Assembly (NCBI GenBank): GCA_947495295.1
Contig: CANLYJ010000002.1
Location: 186,001-250,000 of the forward strand
Source of the DNA: an uncultured Paracoccaceae bacterium
GTDB lineage: Bacteria; Pseudomonadota; Alphaproteobacteria; Rhodobacterales; Rhodobacteraceae
Direction: 5' to 3'
DNA length: 64,000 nt
Numbering within the stretch: position 1 is the stretch's first letter; each line of letters begins with the position of its first letter. Both the position numbers and the translations under genes were made by a program. A model generated the notes under the pieces. The model was given only the letters and a program-made list of their open reading frames with translations, was not told the DNA's origin and searched no databases. This document shows, piece after piece, positions 37,064 to 45,613 of this stretch.

Positions 37064-38431
37064 TCAATATAAGCTGATTGCTCTCATGTTGTACTTAACA
37101 GGATTGTTGTGGGTCAAAGCAGGAACACCAAACGCCAACTGGCTCATTACCGGAATACAGAAATCCGTGATAACAAGTAGTCTTGTTTGATTATCTAACT
37201 CCCTGTTTGAAATGTGATATTCAGTCTCTTTGTTGTGAACAACTGAGCATCGCAATAGATAAATTAGTTTTGGTACCCGCCCCCTAAAATCATTCCAGTT
37301 TGCTGGATTGGCAGCGGCGGAACCCGAACGGTTTAGAGTTAACCGATTCAAAAAATCATCAAAATCAGAATTATCAAAGTCCGCGTGCCCAAGAAGATTA
37401 GTAAGACACTGATTGGCGAAGTCTGACAAAGACAGGCCGCCGATGTTTTCATCCCAACAGGCGTCAAAGAGTTTAATAAGGTGTCTTTGCTCTGAATCTT
37501 CGGACGCCAGAGAAAGCCTTTTAAAATCGCGAATGCTGAAAATTGAGTTGTTGGCCTGAGCGTTCGTCACCTGTGCGATTCTGGCTCGCAGCATATAGTT
37601 CTCAAGAGCATGATAAACGCTTAGAAAGGCATCTAGCACAGACGCTCGAGAGTTGAACTCACCCAGAATTTCAAAGGGCTCCAAAAACTGCTCGAAGTGT
37701 TCGGAAACCTCTAGCGTGTCCGCCACCGAAACGAAATTCGGGCGTGCAAGAAGTGGTTTCGGTTCCACGAGAACAAAGCCATTTAGCACTAGATGGTACT
37801 TTAGGGTTGCCGACCTTGCTTCGGCAGAATCTGAACCACAAACGCAAAAACACTTGCCCAAAAGGCTATCACCAGAATCAGCAAAAAGTGTTGCAACTGC
37901 CGCAAGCGAAAGCTGTCCACCATCCAATTCCCTGAAACCGCCATCTTGCAGAGCGGTTCGCAGATCTGACACGTCTCGAAAGTCAAAAAAGGCGATAAAG
38001 TGAGGCTTTCCAGTTGCAGGCTCAAAAGCCGCCACCCTTACCCTGTCTCCATCTATTTTTGATACATTGTCAAAACCGGGGAGGTCGTGAATTTCAAAGC
38101 CAAATAGATCCTCGGGAATTTCTTCGTCCCAGTTTTCCTCCGAAAGCATGTCGGCTAGGTTCAGCGAAAGAAAGAGATTATCCGCACTACCCAGAATTCT
38201 TTCAGAGAAAACGATGCTCTCCCCAAATCCATCTCGGGCGGATAGTAGGTCCTCGAGGAACGTATTTCCTTCACCTGACAAGTCCTCAAGTTTTTCTAGC
38301 GCCTCTTCTAGGACTGCCAATTCATCGAGAAGTTTAGTGTTTTCTTCCTCTCCGGCTACGGAGTCAATTTGTTCGTCGCCAACATTGAAGGCTTGTCGGA
38401 TCTTTTCTGGAAAGCTCTCTCGGAACGTCAC
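37064..38431 (-). CDS. Second HEPN-motif protein of the three-gene operon (455 aa)
   Basis: A soluble, acidic 455-residue protein. The N-terminal third is helical and Glu-rich (ELAVLEEALEKLEDLSGEG), suggesting a coiled coil. The C-terminal part ends in LIYLLRCSVVHNKETEYH, with Arg394 and His399 forming Rx4H and an Asn after the His, as in active HEPN RNases. I set the start at GTG 38431 because GAGGGG precedes it and it falls five bases past the upstream stop; ATG 38509 would overlap the upstream gene by 74 bp. The base composition is AT-rich. It is unlike the other HEPN protein in its N terminus. Confidence 0.75.
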   Translation of the reverse strand: MTFRESFPEKIRQAFNVGDEQIDSVAGEEENTKLLDELAVLEEALEKLEDLSGEGNTFLEDLLSARDGFGESIVFSERILGSADNLFLSLNLADMLSEENWDEEIPEDLFGFEIHDLPGFDNVSKIDGDRVRVAAFEPATGKPHFIAFFDFRDVSDLRTALQDGGFRELDGGQLSLAAVATLFADSGDSLLGKCFCVCGSDSAEARSATLKYHLVLNGFVLVEPKPLLARPNFVSVADTLEVSEHFEQFLEPFEILGEFNSRASVLDAFLSVYHALENYMLRARIAQVTNAQANNSIFSIRDFKRLSLASEDSEQRHLIKLFDACWDENIGGLSLSDFANQCLTNLLGHADFDNSDFDDFLNRLTLNRSGSAAANPANWNDFRGRVPKLIYLLRCSVVHNKETEYHISNRELDNQTRLLVITDFCIPVMSQLAFGVPALTHNNPVKYNMRAISLY

Positions 38432-38435
38432 GGTG

Positions 38436-39656
38436 CTACCCCTCGAAGTGCTTTCGCCAGTCGAATTTCTCCAAAGAAGGTGCATCAAGAAATTCCAGAG
38501 TCGCTTCATAGACAGCCTTCTTGTTTTTTGCGCCGATGTTCACTTTTGAAAGATCAAGGCTATTTCGAACTTCTTCGAACTCTGAGAGATTCAATGAACC
38601 TACATATTCGCCGATGTGGGATTCAAAATGCTCTAGCCCGGACAATGCCGACACATAATTGTCTTTCGCGTGCTTACCAATGGCAGCAAACAAGCCAACG
38701 AGCACTACTTCTCTTCCAAGCCACGTCACGCCGATCCTATCGGAGAGATGTGAATCCAGTTCCGATATAGTATGCGCAAATTTCTGCATTGTTTCGAGAT
38801 CAACTCTCGAAAGCTCGTCGCTTTCCGTTTCATCGCCGCTTGCGAACGACTTGGCCGCAGAGAATTCTGAATTTGTAGTAATTGGTTTCGCTGAATTCAA
38901 CGACTCAAATGCAGATATCAAATGGGCGAAATGAAAATCATTGGGTCGCCTGTTCTTGCTGTAACTTTGAGAACTAACGTCGCGTTCGCGATACACTGTT
39001 GCATTTGGGATGGCTTCCTTTAGAAGCGGAAGATACTCGATAAAGAGAAGCTCAATTTGGTGCTTAATGTTGACGGTCTTATGCCCCGCGTTCAACACGA
39101 GCATCTTTTTCACTTGCTCGGCTTCGGTGAGTCCTACCCACACCTCAAGCCAAATGAAGTTATTGTTAAAAAAGTCATAAAGGCTTTCACTTTTCTGAAG
39201 GGTACGCTTCGTCGAGAGCATCTTAACAAAAAGAGATGGCGCACAGTCCAGTTCTTTCAGCCGTGAGCTGTGTTTTCTCGCAAGACGCGCCCCGTTCAAT
39301 TCTAGATCGTCTTCGAATTCGGTCTCGAGAAAAACCAGAGTATTCCAAATGGCATGAAGCCGCGCGCTTCTTTGCAATCCGTCCAGAATTTTAATTTCAC
39401 CATTAATCTGAAATTCTTCACCGATTTGAAGTTCAGATTTCTGGTCATTCGTAACTAAAACAATGGTTGGAATGTGCCGCTTTCTCGAAACCGTTTCCCA
39501 AAGTTGATCTAGGAACTTGTTTGTTACGATTGCTCTTTGTACAAAATAATCTTGGAAGTCGCCCCCTAAGGACGAGACGTAGTCTTTAAGTGTTGTTCTG
39601 CAGAGCAAGCATGTTGCTCCATCTTCTTCAATTTTGTCTAGAAACGTTAATCTCAT
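38436..39656 (-). CDS. DGQQR/ParB-like protein (DUF262-related), first gene of HEPN operon
   Basis: A 406-residue protein. ILDGLQRSARL at 91-100 is a variant of the DGQQR motif of DUF262 and of the DGQHR motif of DndB-like proteins, both built on the ParB/Srx fold that binds DNA or nucleotides. LNAGHKTVNIKHQIE at about 188-202 fits the second conserved block of DGQHR proteins. No HNH (DUF1524) tail is visible. An early CLLC pair at about 17-20 could bind metal. It is the first gene of the operon, with the HEPN gene following after four bases. The role may be to sense phage or modified DNA and license the HEPN proteins; this is inference. Confidence 0.7.
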   Translation of the reverse strand: MRLTFLDKIEEDGATCLLCRTTLKDYVSSLGGDFQDYFVQRAIVTNKFLDQLWETVSRKRHIPTIVLVTNDQKSELQIGEEFQINGEIKILDGLQRSARLHAIWNTLVFLETEFEDDLELNGARLARKHSSRLKELDCAPSLFVKMLSTKRTLQKSESLYDFFNNNFIWLEVWVGLTEAEQVKKMLVLNAGHKTVNIKHQIELLFIEYLPLLKEAIPNATVYRERDVSSQSYSKNRRPNDFHFAHLISAFESLNSAKPITTNSEFSAAKSFASGDETESDELSRVDLETMQKFAHTISELDSHLSDRIGVTWLGREVVLVGLFAAIGKHAKDNYVSALSGLEHFESHIGEYVGSLNLSEFEEVRNSLDLSKVNIGAKNKKAVYEATLEFLDAPSLEKFDWRKHFEG

Positions 39657-39834
39657 GCCAAGCCCAGAAGTAACTATCGTCTCATCTAAGAACGGGGAGC
39701 GCTCTTTTCACCTCAGAGACGGTCAGGAGTAATATACGCGCAATAATCCACCTGTTTCCACCCTCAATTGTGTTCATAGAGCGCATCATGCTGTGCATCG
39801 GCGGGGTCGGTCGAACGAGCGGTCGGCTTGGATG

Positions 39835-40293
39835 TTAGGGAAGAGGCAGTCCCCTGATTTCGAGTTGAACGTCATCGCCTCGCAGAAAGGTCCCACAGCT
39901 CTCGAGAATTTGCCCGACCGTATGCTTGCCCCGGCCTTTTAGAGCACATTCCCAGACGACCATGACACGCCAGCCTTGGTCTATGAGCAATTCGGTGGCG
40001 TACGCGTCTCGCGCTTTGGTTTTGTTTATCTTATCCAACCAAAAGTCTTGTCGTGTGGCTGGGACTTTGAAGAGATGGCAGTCATGGCCGTGCCAGAAAC
40101 ACCCATGGACGAAGATCACAGCTCTGTATTTTGGAAAAACCAAATCTGGTGATCCGGGAAGGCTTGCGACATTGAGGCGATAGCGGAAACCTTGTGCATG
40201 CAGTGCCCGTCCCAAGAAACGCTCAGGTTTTGTTCCGCGCCCGCGAATGTTGCGCATGTTCTTTCGACGCTGCTCTTTTGTGAGAACATCCAT
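39835..40293 (-). CDS. vsr: Very short patch repair endonuclease Vsr
   Basis: A 152-residue T:G mismatch endonuclease. MDVLTKEQRRKNMRNIRGRG with TKPE is the family start, and LPGSPDLVFPKYRAVIFVHG with CFWHGHDC carries the catalytic Asp50 and the His63 and His68 that match E. coli Vsr. It nicks beside the T of T:G mismatches that arise when 5-methylcytosine deaminates. It is the last gene of the methyltransferase/McrB/DUF2357 operon, starting five bases past the DUF2357 stop, so it likely protects the sites methylated by that enzyme. Confidence 0.95.
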   Translation of the reverse strand: MDVLTKEQRRKNMRNIRGRGTKPERFLGRALHAQGFRYRLNVASLPGSPDLVFPKYRAVIFVHGCFWHGHDCHLFKVPATRQDFWLDKINKTKARDAYATELLIDQGWRVMVVWECALKGRGKHTVGQILESCGTFLRGDDVQLEIRGLPLP

Positions 40294-40297
40294 GGTT

Positions 40298-41977
40298 TTA
40301 TCGCGTTTTTGAACGGCTTGTTTTATCGCGTGCATCTTCGATGATCGCGCGCAGGCAGGCGCAGATTTCAGCAAGCGGCATGCCCGGTTTAAGAGTTGCA
40401 GCCCCAAAGCGGAAGGTTGAGCGGTAGTCAGGGTGAAAGAGCCGCCCTGGCATGGCCGTCTTCTGAAAGTCTGGACTACCGGCATCGGGGATATGGGGTG
40501 TCAGCAGGTAAGCAGCTTCCACGATCCGGGGAAAATCACCTCTGCCAGCATCTTCAACCAATGCATCGCGGTAGGTGTGAATCGAGCTAATGGCGTCATT
40601 GAGCGCGGTGTCTATCCGGTATTTCGCATCAAGCACTATGAGCTTGGGCGGGCCTGGGGCCTTGGGGTTTGGTCCAGCCAGGACAATATCGGGTGTCATT
40701 GTTCGGCTGAAGGAACCGCGTTTATCATCGGCTTTCCAAAACTCTTCATAGCGTTTTTGGAACATAAGCTCCCAATCTTTGGAGACTTTTACGGTGACGG
40801 CGCTTGCAGCGATGGTGAGACCGCCTGCCCCATCCCGGATGAATAGATTTTTGAAGTCCACAGCAGTCGGACCAAATTGCTTCACACCGGCATGAACCAA
40901 CCGCAAAAAGCACCAGAGCTCATATAGGTCGAAAGTGCGAGCCAGCGGCAGGTTGAGAAAATCCCCAAAGATAGAGGCTAAGCCTAAGTTAAACTGCTGA
41001 TAGAGCTTGTAGAACTTGCGATATCTGGGATCGCTGCGGAATAGCGAGGTTAGTTGGAGCTGCGGTGGTGCGCTCGGCAGATCTTTGAGCGGATCGGTAT
41101 TTCGCATAACATGCAGTCGCCGCGCCAGACGGCGGCAGCGATTAGCCCAGAGCGCAGCGGATTGGCTCGTTTCGGGGTCACCTCTTGTGGTTATCTTTTG
41201 CAGTTGATCGGCGGAGACGGTGAGCCATGCCGCCCATGAAGACAGGACGGCTGCCATTTGCCTGTGCTCCGGCAGATCAAAGGAGCTAAAGCGTTGTCGG
41301 ACTCGGAAATCCAGCGGCAGAAAGCCGCCAAGCGTGGATGGCAGTCGAGTGTTTGGCGGTACACGCGCGACATGGCCACGGGCAAATGACCGGATCACTT
41401 CGTCACCGGTGGCTTTGCGCACTTGGTGATAGGGAATGACACGCTCTTGAGAGCGTAAATGGTGGCGTGGACGGCGTTCGATTTCTTTGAGAACGCGTTC
41501 AAGATCGTCCATTCTCGATCGCAGATATTCGAGCCGGGCAATGGCAGGCGGCTTAGCACTGATGCCCTGGGCTATGCCCTTTCGGAAGGTTGTAAGGGCA
41601 AACAGAGCGAAGCTATCCGTGAGGATATCGCGCAGCATGGTATCGAAGTCATCGCGAGTAAGCTTCTTGCGGTCGGGGTCGGTGACTAGATCAAAACGGA
41701 TGGAATTGCGCCCAGGAGTTTTGAGCTCTGCTGCGACTTCCCCTGCGTGAAATCCTGTCTGCCATCGCCAGCGTGCGGCGCCGGGTTTGCGCGATCTCAG
41801 CGCTTCGAGCGGCACCTCATCAATCAAAAGATCCGTGTCCTGAGCATGATCACTGTCGCGGAGCTCAAAGATGTAGCTGGCGGATTCGCGCACTTCGCCC
41901 GGTGGGATAACATCGGCGGCGGGCCAGATCTGCCAGGATGCGCCCGTGTCCTCAGAGATGATATGCAGCGAGGGCAC
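40298..41977 (-). CDS. DUF2357 restriction-endonuclease-like protein (McrC/LlaJI R2 type)
   Basis: A 559-residue protein. The C-terminal PD-(D/E)XK core is TMTPDIVLAG with Asp430 and LIVLDAKYR with Asp450-x-Lys452. A conserved Glu lies in LYELWCFLRL (Glu353). The arrangement matches DUF2357 nucleases that pair with McrB-like GTPases. The start is GTG 41977, 12 bp after the mcrB-like stop. In LlaJI and BsuMI, a GTPase subunit and a partner of this kind restrict DNA together, guarded by their own C5-methyltransferases. It should be the cutting subunit here. Confidence 0.85.
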   Translation of the reverse strand: MPSLHIISEDTGASWQIWPAADVIPPGEVRESASYIFELRDSDHAQDTDLLIDEVPLEALRSRKPGAARWRWQTGFHAGEVAAELKTPGRNSIRFDLVTDPDRKKLTRDDFDTMLRDILTDSFALFALTTFRKGIAQGISAKPPAIARLEYLRSRMDDLERVLKEIERRPRHHLRSQERVIPYHQVRKATGDEVIRSFARGHVARVPPNTRLPSTLGGFLPLDFRVRQRFSSFDLPEHRQMAAVLSSWAAWLTVSADQLQKITTRGDPETSQSAALWANRCRRLARRLHVMRNTDPLKDLPSAPPQLQLTSLFRSDPRYRKFYKLYQQFNLGLASIFGDFLNLPLARTFDLYELWCFLRLVHAGVKQFGPTAVDFKNLFIRDGAGGLTIAASAVTVKVSKDWELMFQKRYEEFWKADDKRGSFSRTMTPDIVLAGPNPKAPGPPKLIVLDAKYRIDTALNDAISSIHTYRDALVEDAGRGDFPRIVEAAYLLTPHIPDAGSPDFQKTAMPGRLFHPDYRSTFRFGAATLKPGMPLAEICACLRAIIEDARDKTSRSKTR

Positions 41978-41989
41978 GCGTCCGGTGCT

Positions 41990-43696
41990 CTATCGGCTGG
42001 CCTGGAACGCGCCGTACTCGTCTAGATCGGCGGCAAGGCCATCGAGAAGTGCTTTGGAGCGCGGCAATGATGAGAGCTGCTTGGTAAGGTCTTCAAGAAG
42101 CGAGCGCTGTGCTTCAGAGCCTCGAAGTTTGACCAAGAGCTTTTGGATCATTAGCTGATCAAGCACTTCGTCTGAGCTCTGTCCGAGTTTCCGTACGGCG
42201 AAGTTGTGATATGTGATTACTTCGCTGACCAATCGGTAGCCGAAACCTAGCCGATGTCCGGTCATGATATTTTGCAGGGTAACAAGATGCGTCCGACAGG
42301 CACCGCAGGCCGTGCCAAGCGCCGGTTGCTCGGCTTCGATCTTAGTGATGTAGCCATCAACATCGACGTCGTTCATCTCGATGAGAATGGCCCGGTCGAG
42401 CACCTTGTCACTGACGGGGTTGGTGGTTTCATCGATATTGATCGTACCGGTTATGAACAGATTTGGCGGCAGTGGGATCGATGCGGGGATGCTGCTTCCC
42501 GTCGATCCTTCAAGCGGAACTCCGTTTGAATGCAATGGTAGAGCTTCGCCCGTCTCGATGGCAGAAAGAACGTCAGAGAAATAATACTCAACGCGAGCAA
42601 GGTTCATCTCATCGAGAATGACGAAGACAGGAGAGTCTTTGAATGCTGTGGCGACGAGCACCGCCTCCAAGAAAGGCGGCACCACGTATCGATCGGTCAG
42701 CACGTCATAGTAGCCAGTCAGCCCTGCCGGGTCGGTCCATTCCGGCCTGACGGGGCAAACAAAGAGGAATGGATCATCGGCATCACGGGCGGTTTTACCG
42801 TGGATGGCTCGCGCGTAGAGCAAAGCAAGCTGGGTTTTGCCGGTGCCGGAAAGACCGGAGAGTATGACAAAATGCTTGTGCTTTAAGAAATTGAGCCCGG
42901 CGTGATAGCGCGCGATCTCGCCATTGGGATAGTGCCCGCCAAGGGCGCTGACGGCGGCTTCGATGCCTGGAAGGTCGATCGTATCCGGCATGCGGGCCAT
43001 TTCAGGGCTGACCGCATTGGTTTCGGGCCAGACAGAGCGTGCCTCATGGATGTTTTCACGCCCGATGAGCGAGCCCAGATAGCCGACAAATTCGCGCGCC
43101 AGGAGCGAGCGTCTGGCCGCTGCGGCTGGTGGATAGATCGCAAACACGATTTTCTCGATGGCGACCGGACGACTGATAGTGCCTAAATCTTCAGGCAGCT
43201 CATCAAAAAAGCCCTTATTGCGAAGGTAGAGCCGCCCATCCTGTGCTAGGTATCCTTTGACGTTGTTGTTCTTGGCGGCGTAGTCGAGGCCATCAGGCGA
43301 TTGCGGCAATGACTCTGGTGCACTGGCTGCACCGCTTTGATCTTGATCGCTGTCGTCCTCAACCTCGTCAGCGTCACCGGGGCGCTTCCAAGGTTTTGAA
43401 GTTCCGACCGCTTTCATTTCAGCCAATCGGGCGCGCAGCTGCGGCATGTCCTTTTTGATAATTATCGAAAAATATATTTCGTCTTCCGGAGGAAATCGCA
43501 AAAGGCAGTGGACGACAAGTTGATCAACGCTTGGCCCAAGGCTCTCAAGATTGAGATTAAAGCAAAAGAACCCACGACCAATTATTTTGGCACTATTGGA
43601 GACGCCAAATGCATCTCGAAAGCTTGTATTCGGAGTGGCGCTTTTGTCGTTCTTTAGCGCCTGCCTATAGAGCTCCTGCCGCTTTGAGATGTCCAT
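41990..43696 (-). CDS. McrB-like AAA+ GTPase, restriction motor subunit
   Basis: A 568-residue protein. The N-terminal 250 residues would hold the DNA-recognition part, with an acidic linker (DEVEDDSDQDQ). The AAA+ module has Walker A GLSGTGKT at 281-288 and Walker B VFVILDEMN with Asp362-Glu363. GTINIDETT is the region of the McrB GTP-specificity motif (usually MNTADRS). The start is ATG 43696, overlapping the methyltransferase gene by 32 bp. It should drive GTP-dependent translocation and activate the DUF2357 nuclease. Confidence 0.88.
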   Translation of the reverse strand: MDISKRQELYRQALKNDKSATPNTSFRDAFGVSNSAKIIGRGFFCFNLNLESLGPSVDQLVVHCLLRFPPEDEIYFSIIIKKDMPQLRARLAEMKAVGTSKPWKRPGDADEVEDDSDQDQSGAASAPESLPQSPDGLDYAAKNNNVKGYLAQDGRLYLRNKGFFDELPEDLGTISRPVAIEKIVFAIYPPAAAARRSLLAREFVGYLGSLIGRENIHEARSVWPETNAVSPEMARMPDTIDLPGIEAAVSALGGHYPNGEIARYHAGLNFLKHKHFVILSGLSGTGKTQLALLYARAIHGKTARDADDPFLFVCPVRPEWTDPAGLTGYYDVLTDRYVVPPFLEAVLVATAFKDSPVFVILDEMNLARVEYYFSDVLSAIETGEALPLHSNGVPLEGSTGSSIPASIPLPPNLFITGTINIDETTNPVSDKVLDRAILIEMNDVDVDGYITKIEAEQPALGTACGACRTHLVTLQNIMTGHRLGFGYRLVSEVITYHNFAVRKLGQSSDEVLDQLMIQKLLVKLRGSEAQRSLLEDLTKQLSSLPRSKALLDGLAADLDEYGAFQASR

Positions 43697-45182
43697 AATC
43701 ACTCTCTTGAGAAAATTGCATGAGGGTAGCGGCCATCTGTGTTGCTATGGCTTTTGCCATGAGCGGCGGGACAGCGTTGCCAATTTGGCGGAAGGCCGGA
43801 TTCATCGTGCCAGAAAACACAAACCCGTCTGGGAAGGATTGCAACCGTGCAGCTTCACGTACTGAGATGGTCCGTGCCTGGGCATGGTCATAATGGATGT
43901 GGCTATAGCTGTCCTTGCCAAGATGGGCCATCAGCGTCCTAGCCGGAGCATCCGCCCACATTTTACGCCACTTGTTCGGGAATTTCCCCGGATCATAGGG
44001 CGGGACGATGGATTTTTTTAGCTCGTCATAGGCAGCAGAGCCCTCTTTGAGAGGTTTGCCTTGGGCTGCGAGCTCTTCGAGGGCTTCTGCAAACATGACG
44101 TTTGCCTGTTCGAAGGCTTGTGGATACTGATCGCCCGGCTTGAGGCGCGCGAACAGTGGATAGTCGCGCGGCAAGTAGCGGATCACATGATCATAAAGGG
44201 CACTCCTCGCTTCGAAGCCCGGCCAGGAGCGCATGACCTTAGCATAGTCCGAAAGTGTCGAGGCTTGACCGTATGGAATCAGCTGGTCAAAGCGTCGTGC
44301 GCCCCGTTTCAGTCGGCCTTCGGCCAGCTCTTTGCGCGCATCAATTTGCGGTAGATCGCCAAGCGCTTGGCGCGCCGTAACAGCAGGCGTCAGGTCCGGT
44401 TTGACCTCTGGAGGTGCAATATAGTCAAAAGCGTCTTCTAACAGCCCGTCTTTCTTCAGGAATTTGAGCGCAACGGCTCTCGAGCCTTCATAACCGGGCG
44501 GAAGTTGCACCCAATGGGTTGGCTTTGGGAATACGATTTGATCGGCGGCTTCACGACGATAAGCCATGAGAAACATCCGCTCGCGCATTTGGGGCACACC
44601 ATAGAATGCCGCGTTCAGAAGGGTATATCCCGCTACGTAACCCTTGGTTTCGAGTACTTCGCAGATTTCTTCCGCGAGGTTCTGCCCGCCGTGATTGAGG
44701 ACGTCCGGAACGTTTTCCATGAGGACAGCGACCGGTTTGAAGGCCTCAACATAGTGGAGGTATTCTTGGTATAACCTCGCACGTGGATCGCGCCGAAAGG
44801 CTTCAGGATGTTCATCCACTTCACGAAGCTTAGGCCGCCCAACGCGGGCGAACGCCTGACATGGCGGGCCACCAATGATAACATCGACAGCCTGAGAAGT
44901 CGCACCAAGCTCCAAGCTCTTAGCCAGCTCGTCGGGTCCCGTTACAGTAATATCGACTGGTTTGGCATGGGCGTTTTTCCCGGGGTGGAAATTCAGACCG
45001 TGTGAGCGGGCTGCATCTGGATCAAGTTCAACAGCGCCGACGATTTCAAAGCCCGCCGCATTGAAACCCAGAGATAACCCGCCGCAGCCTGCAAACAGGT
45101 CAAGAACGCGAGGCGCGTTGCCGGCACGGAGTCGTGTAAGCTTGTTCACGAATACATCCGACGACACTGGCTTGTCCCTCAT
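43665..45182 (-). CDS. dcm: DNA (cytosine-5-)-methyltransferase
   Basis: A 505-residue C5-methyltransferase. Motif I DLFAGCGGLSLGF is at 28-40, motif IV GGPPCQAFAR holds catalytic Cys104, motif VI is ENVPDV at 152-157, motif VIII is QMRERMF, and motif X is RQIGNAVPP near the C terminus. The long segment between VIII and IX (about 210-400) is the target-recognition region; the recognised sequence cannot be told. It heads the operon with the McrB-like, DUF2357 and Vsr genes and would protect host sites from that restriction pair. Confidence 0.95.
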   Translation of the reverse strand: MRDKPVSSDVFVNKLTRLRAGNAPRVLDLFAGCGGLSLGFNAAGFEIVGAVELDPDAARSHGLNFHPGKNAHAKPVDITVTGPDELAKSLELGATSQAVDVIIGGPPCQAFARVGRPKLREVDEHPEAFRRDPRARLYQEYLHYVEAFKPVAVLMENVPDVLNHGGQNLAEEICEVLETKGYVAGYTLLNAAFYGVPQMRERMFLMAYRREAADQIVFPKPTHWVQLPPGYEGSRAVALKFLKKDGLLEDAFDYIAPPEVKPDLTPAVTARQALGDLPQIDARKELAEGRLKRGARRFDQLIPYGQASTLSDYAKVMRSWPGFEARSALYDHVIRYLPRDYPLFARLKPGDQYPQAFEQANVMFAEALEELAAQGKPLKEGSAAYDELKKSIVPPYDPGKFPNKWRKMWADAPARTLMAHLGKDSYSHIHYDHAQARTISVREAARLQSFPDGFVFSGTMNPAFRQIGNAVPPLMAKAIATQMAATLMQFSQESDYGHLKAAGAL

Positions 45183-45409
45183 AGCTGAAACTTCTTTCTG
45201 GCTCGCAAAGTGAATGAGGGGATACCGCCCCGAAACACAATGCTGCTGTGTCGCACAACATATGGGTCGGATCCTAACAAGTCACGCCATATTTGCGTAT
45301 GTCTGGTGCGGTTTTGCCATGCCGTAGGATTGAGAATACGTACATGCCAGCGCCCGTTGATGCAATCAGCAGACAGTCTCAGGGTCGGCAGTCGACTCGA
45401 TTGTGGCAA
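45179..45409 (-). CDS. Small basic hypothetical protein coupled to the methyltransferase
   Basis: A 76-residue frame starting at a TTG and ending with an ATGA overlap onto the methyltransferase start. The protein is basic and has a plausible composition (INGRWHVRILNPTAWQNRTR; SSIVFRGGIPSFTLRARKK). There is no ATG or GTG start and only a weak ribosome site, so it may be a leader or a remnant. The position resembles that of control proteins in restriction-modification loci, but no helix-turn-helix is evident. Confidence 0.3.
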   Translation of the reverse strand: MPQSSRLPTLRLSADCINGRWHVRILNPTAWQNRTRHTQIWRDLLGSDPYVVRHSSIVFRGGIPSFTLRARKKFQL

Positions 45410-45613
45410 CTGAAAAGCTCGGACCGCTTTGTCAATTCACAAGCAATAGTCACGTCAGCTAGTTTGTATTTGCTGTTGCCTTCCAAAAACCAAGAGACCG
45501 GACAGGTTTTCCTTCTGTCGCACCACGTCTCATATGGTTTCATAACATGATGAAAAGTCGAGCTTTTTCTCTGGATGTACTTATATTGGCTTGTGGCCAG
45601 AAGGAGGGTCACA
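45183..45613. other. Divergent region between methyltransferase and integrase, about 430 bp
   Basis: Should hold promoters for the restriction module (leftward) and the integrase (rightward). Apart from the tentative 76-codon frame at 45179-45409, it shows an AT-rich stretch at about 45530-45590 just before the integrase and no clear terminator. Confidence 0.45.
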
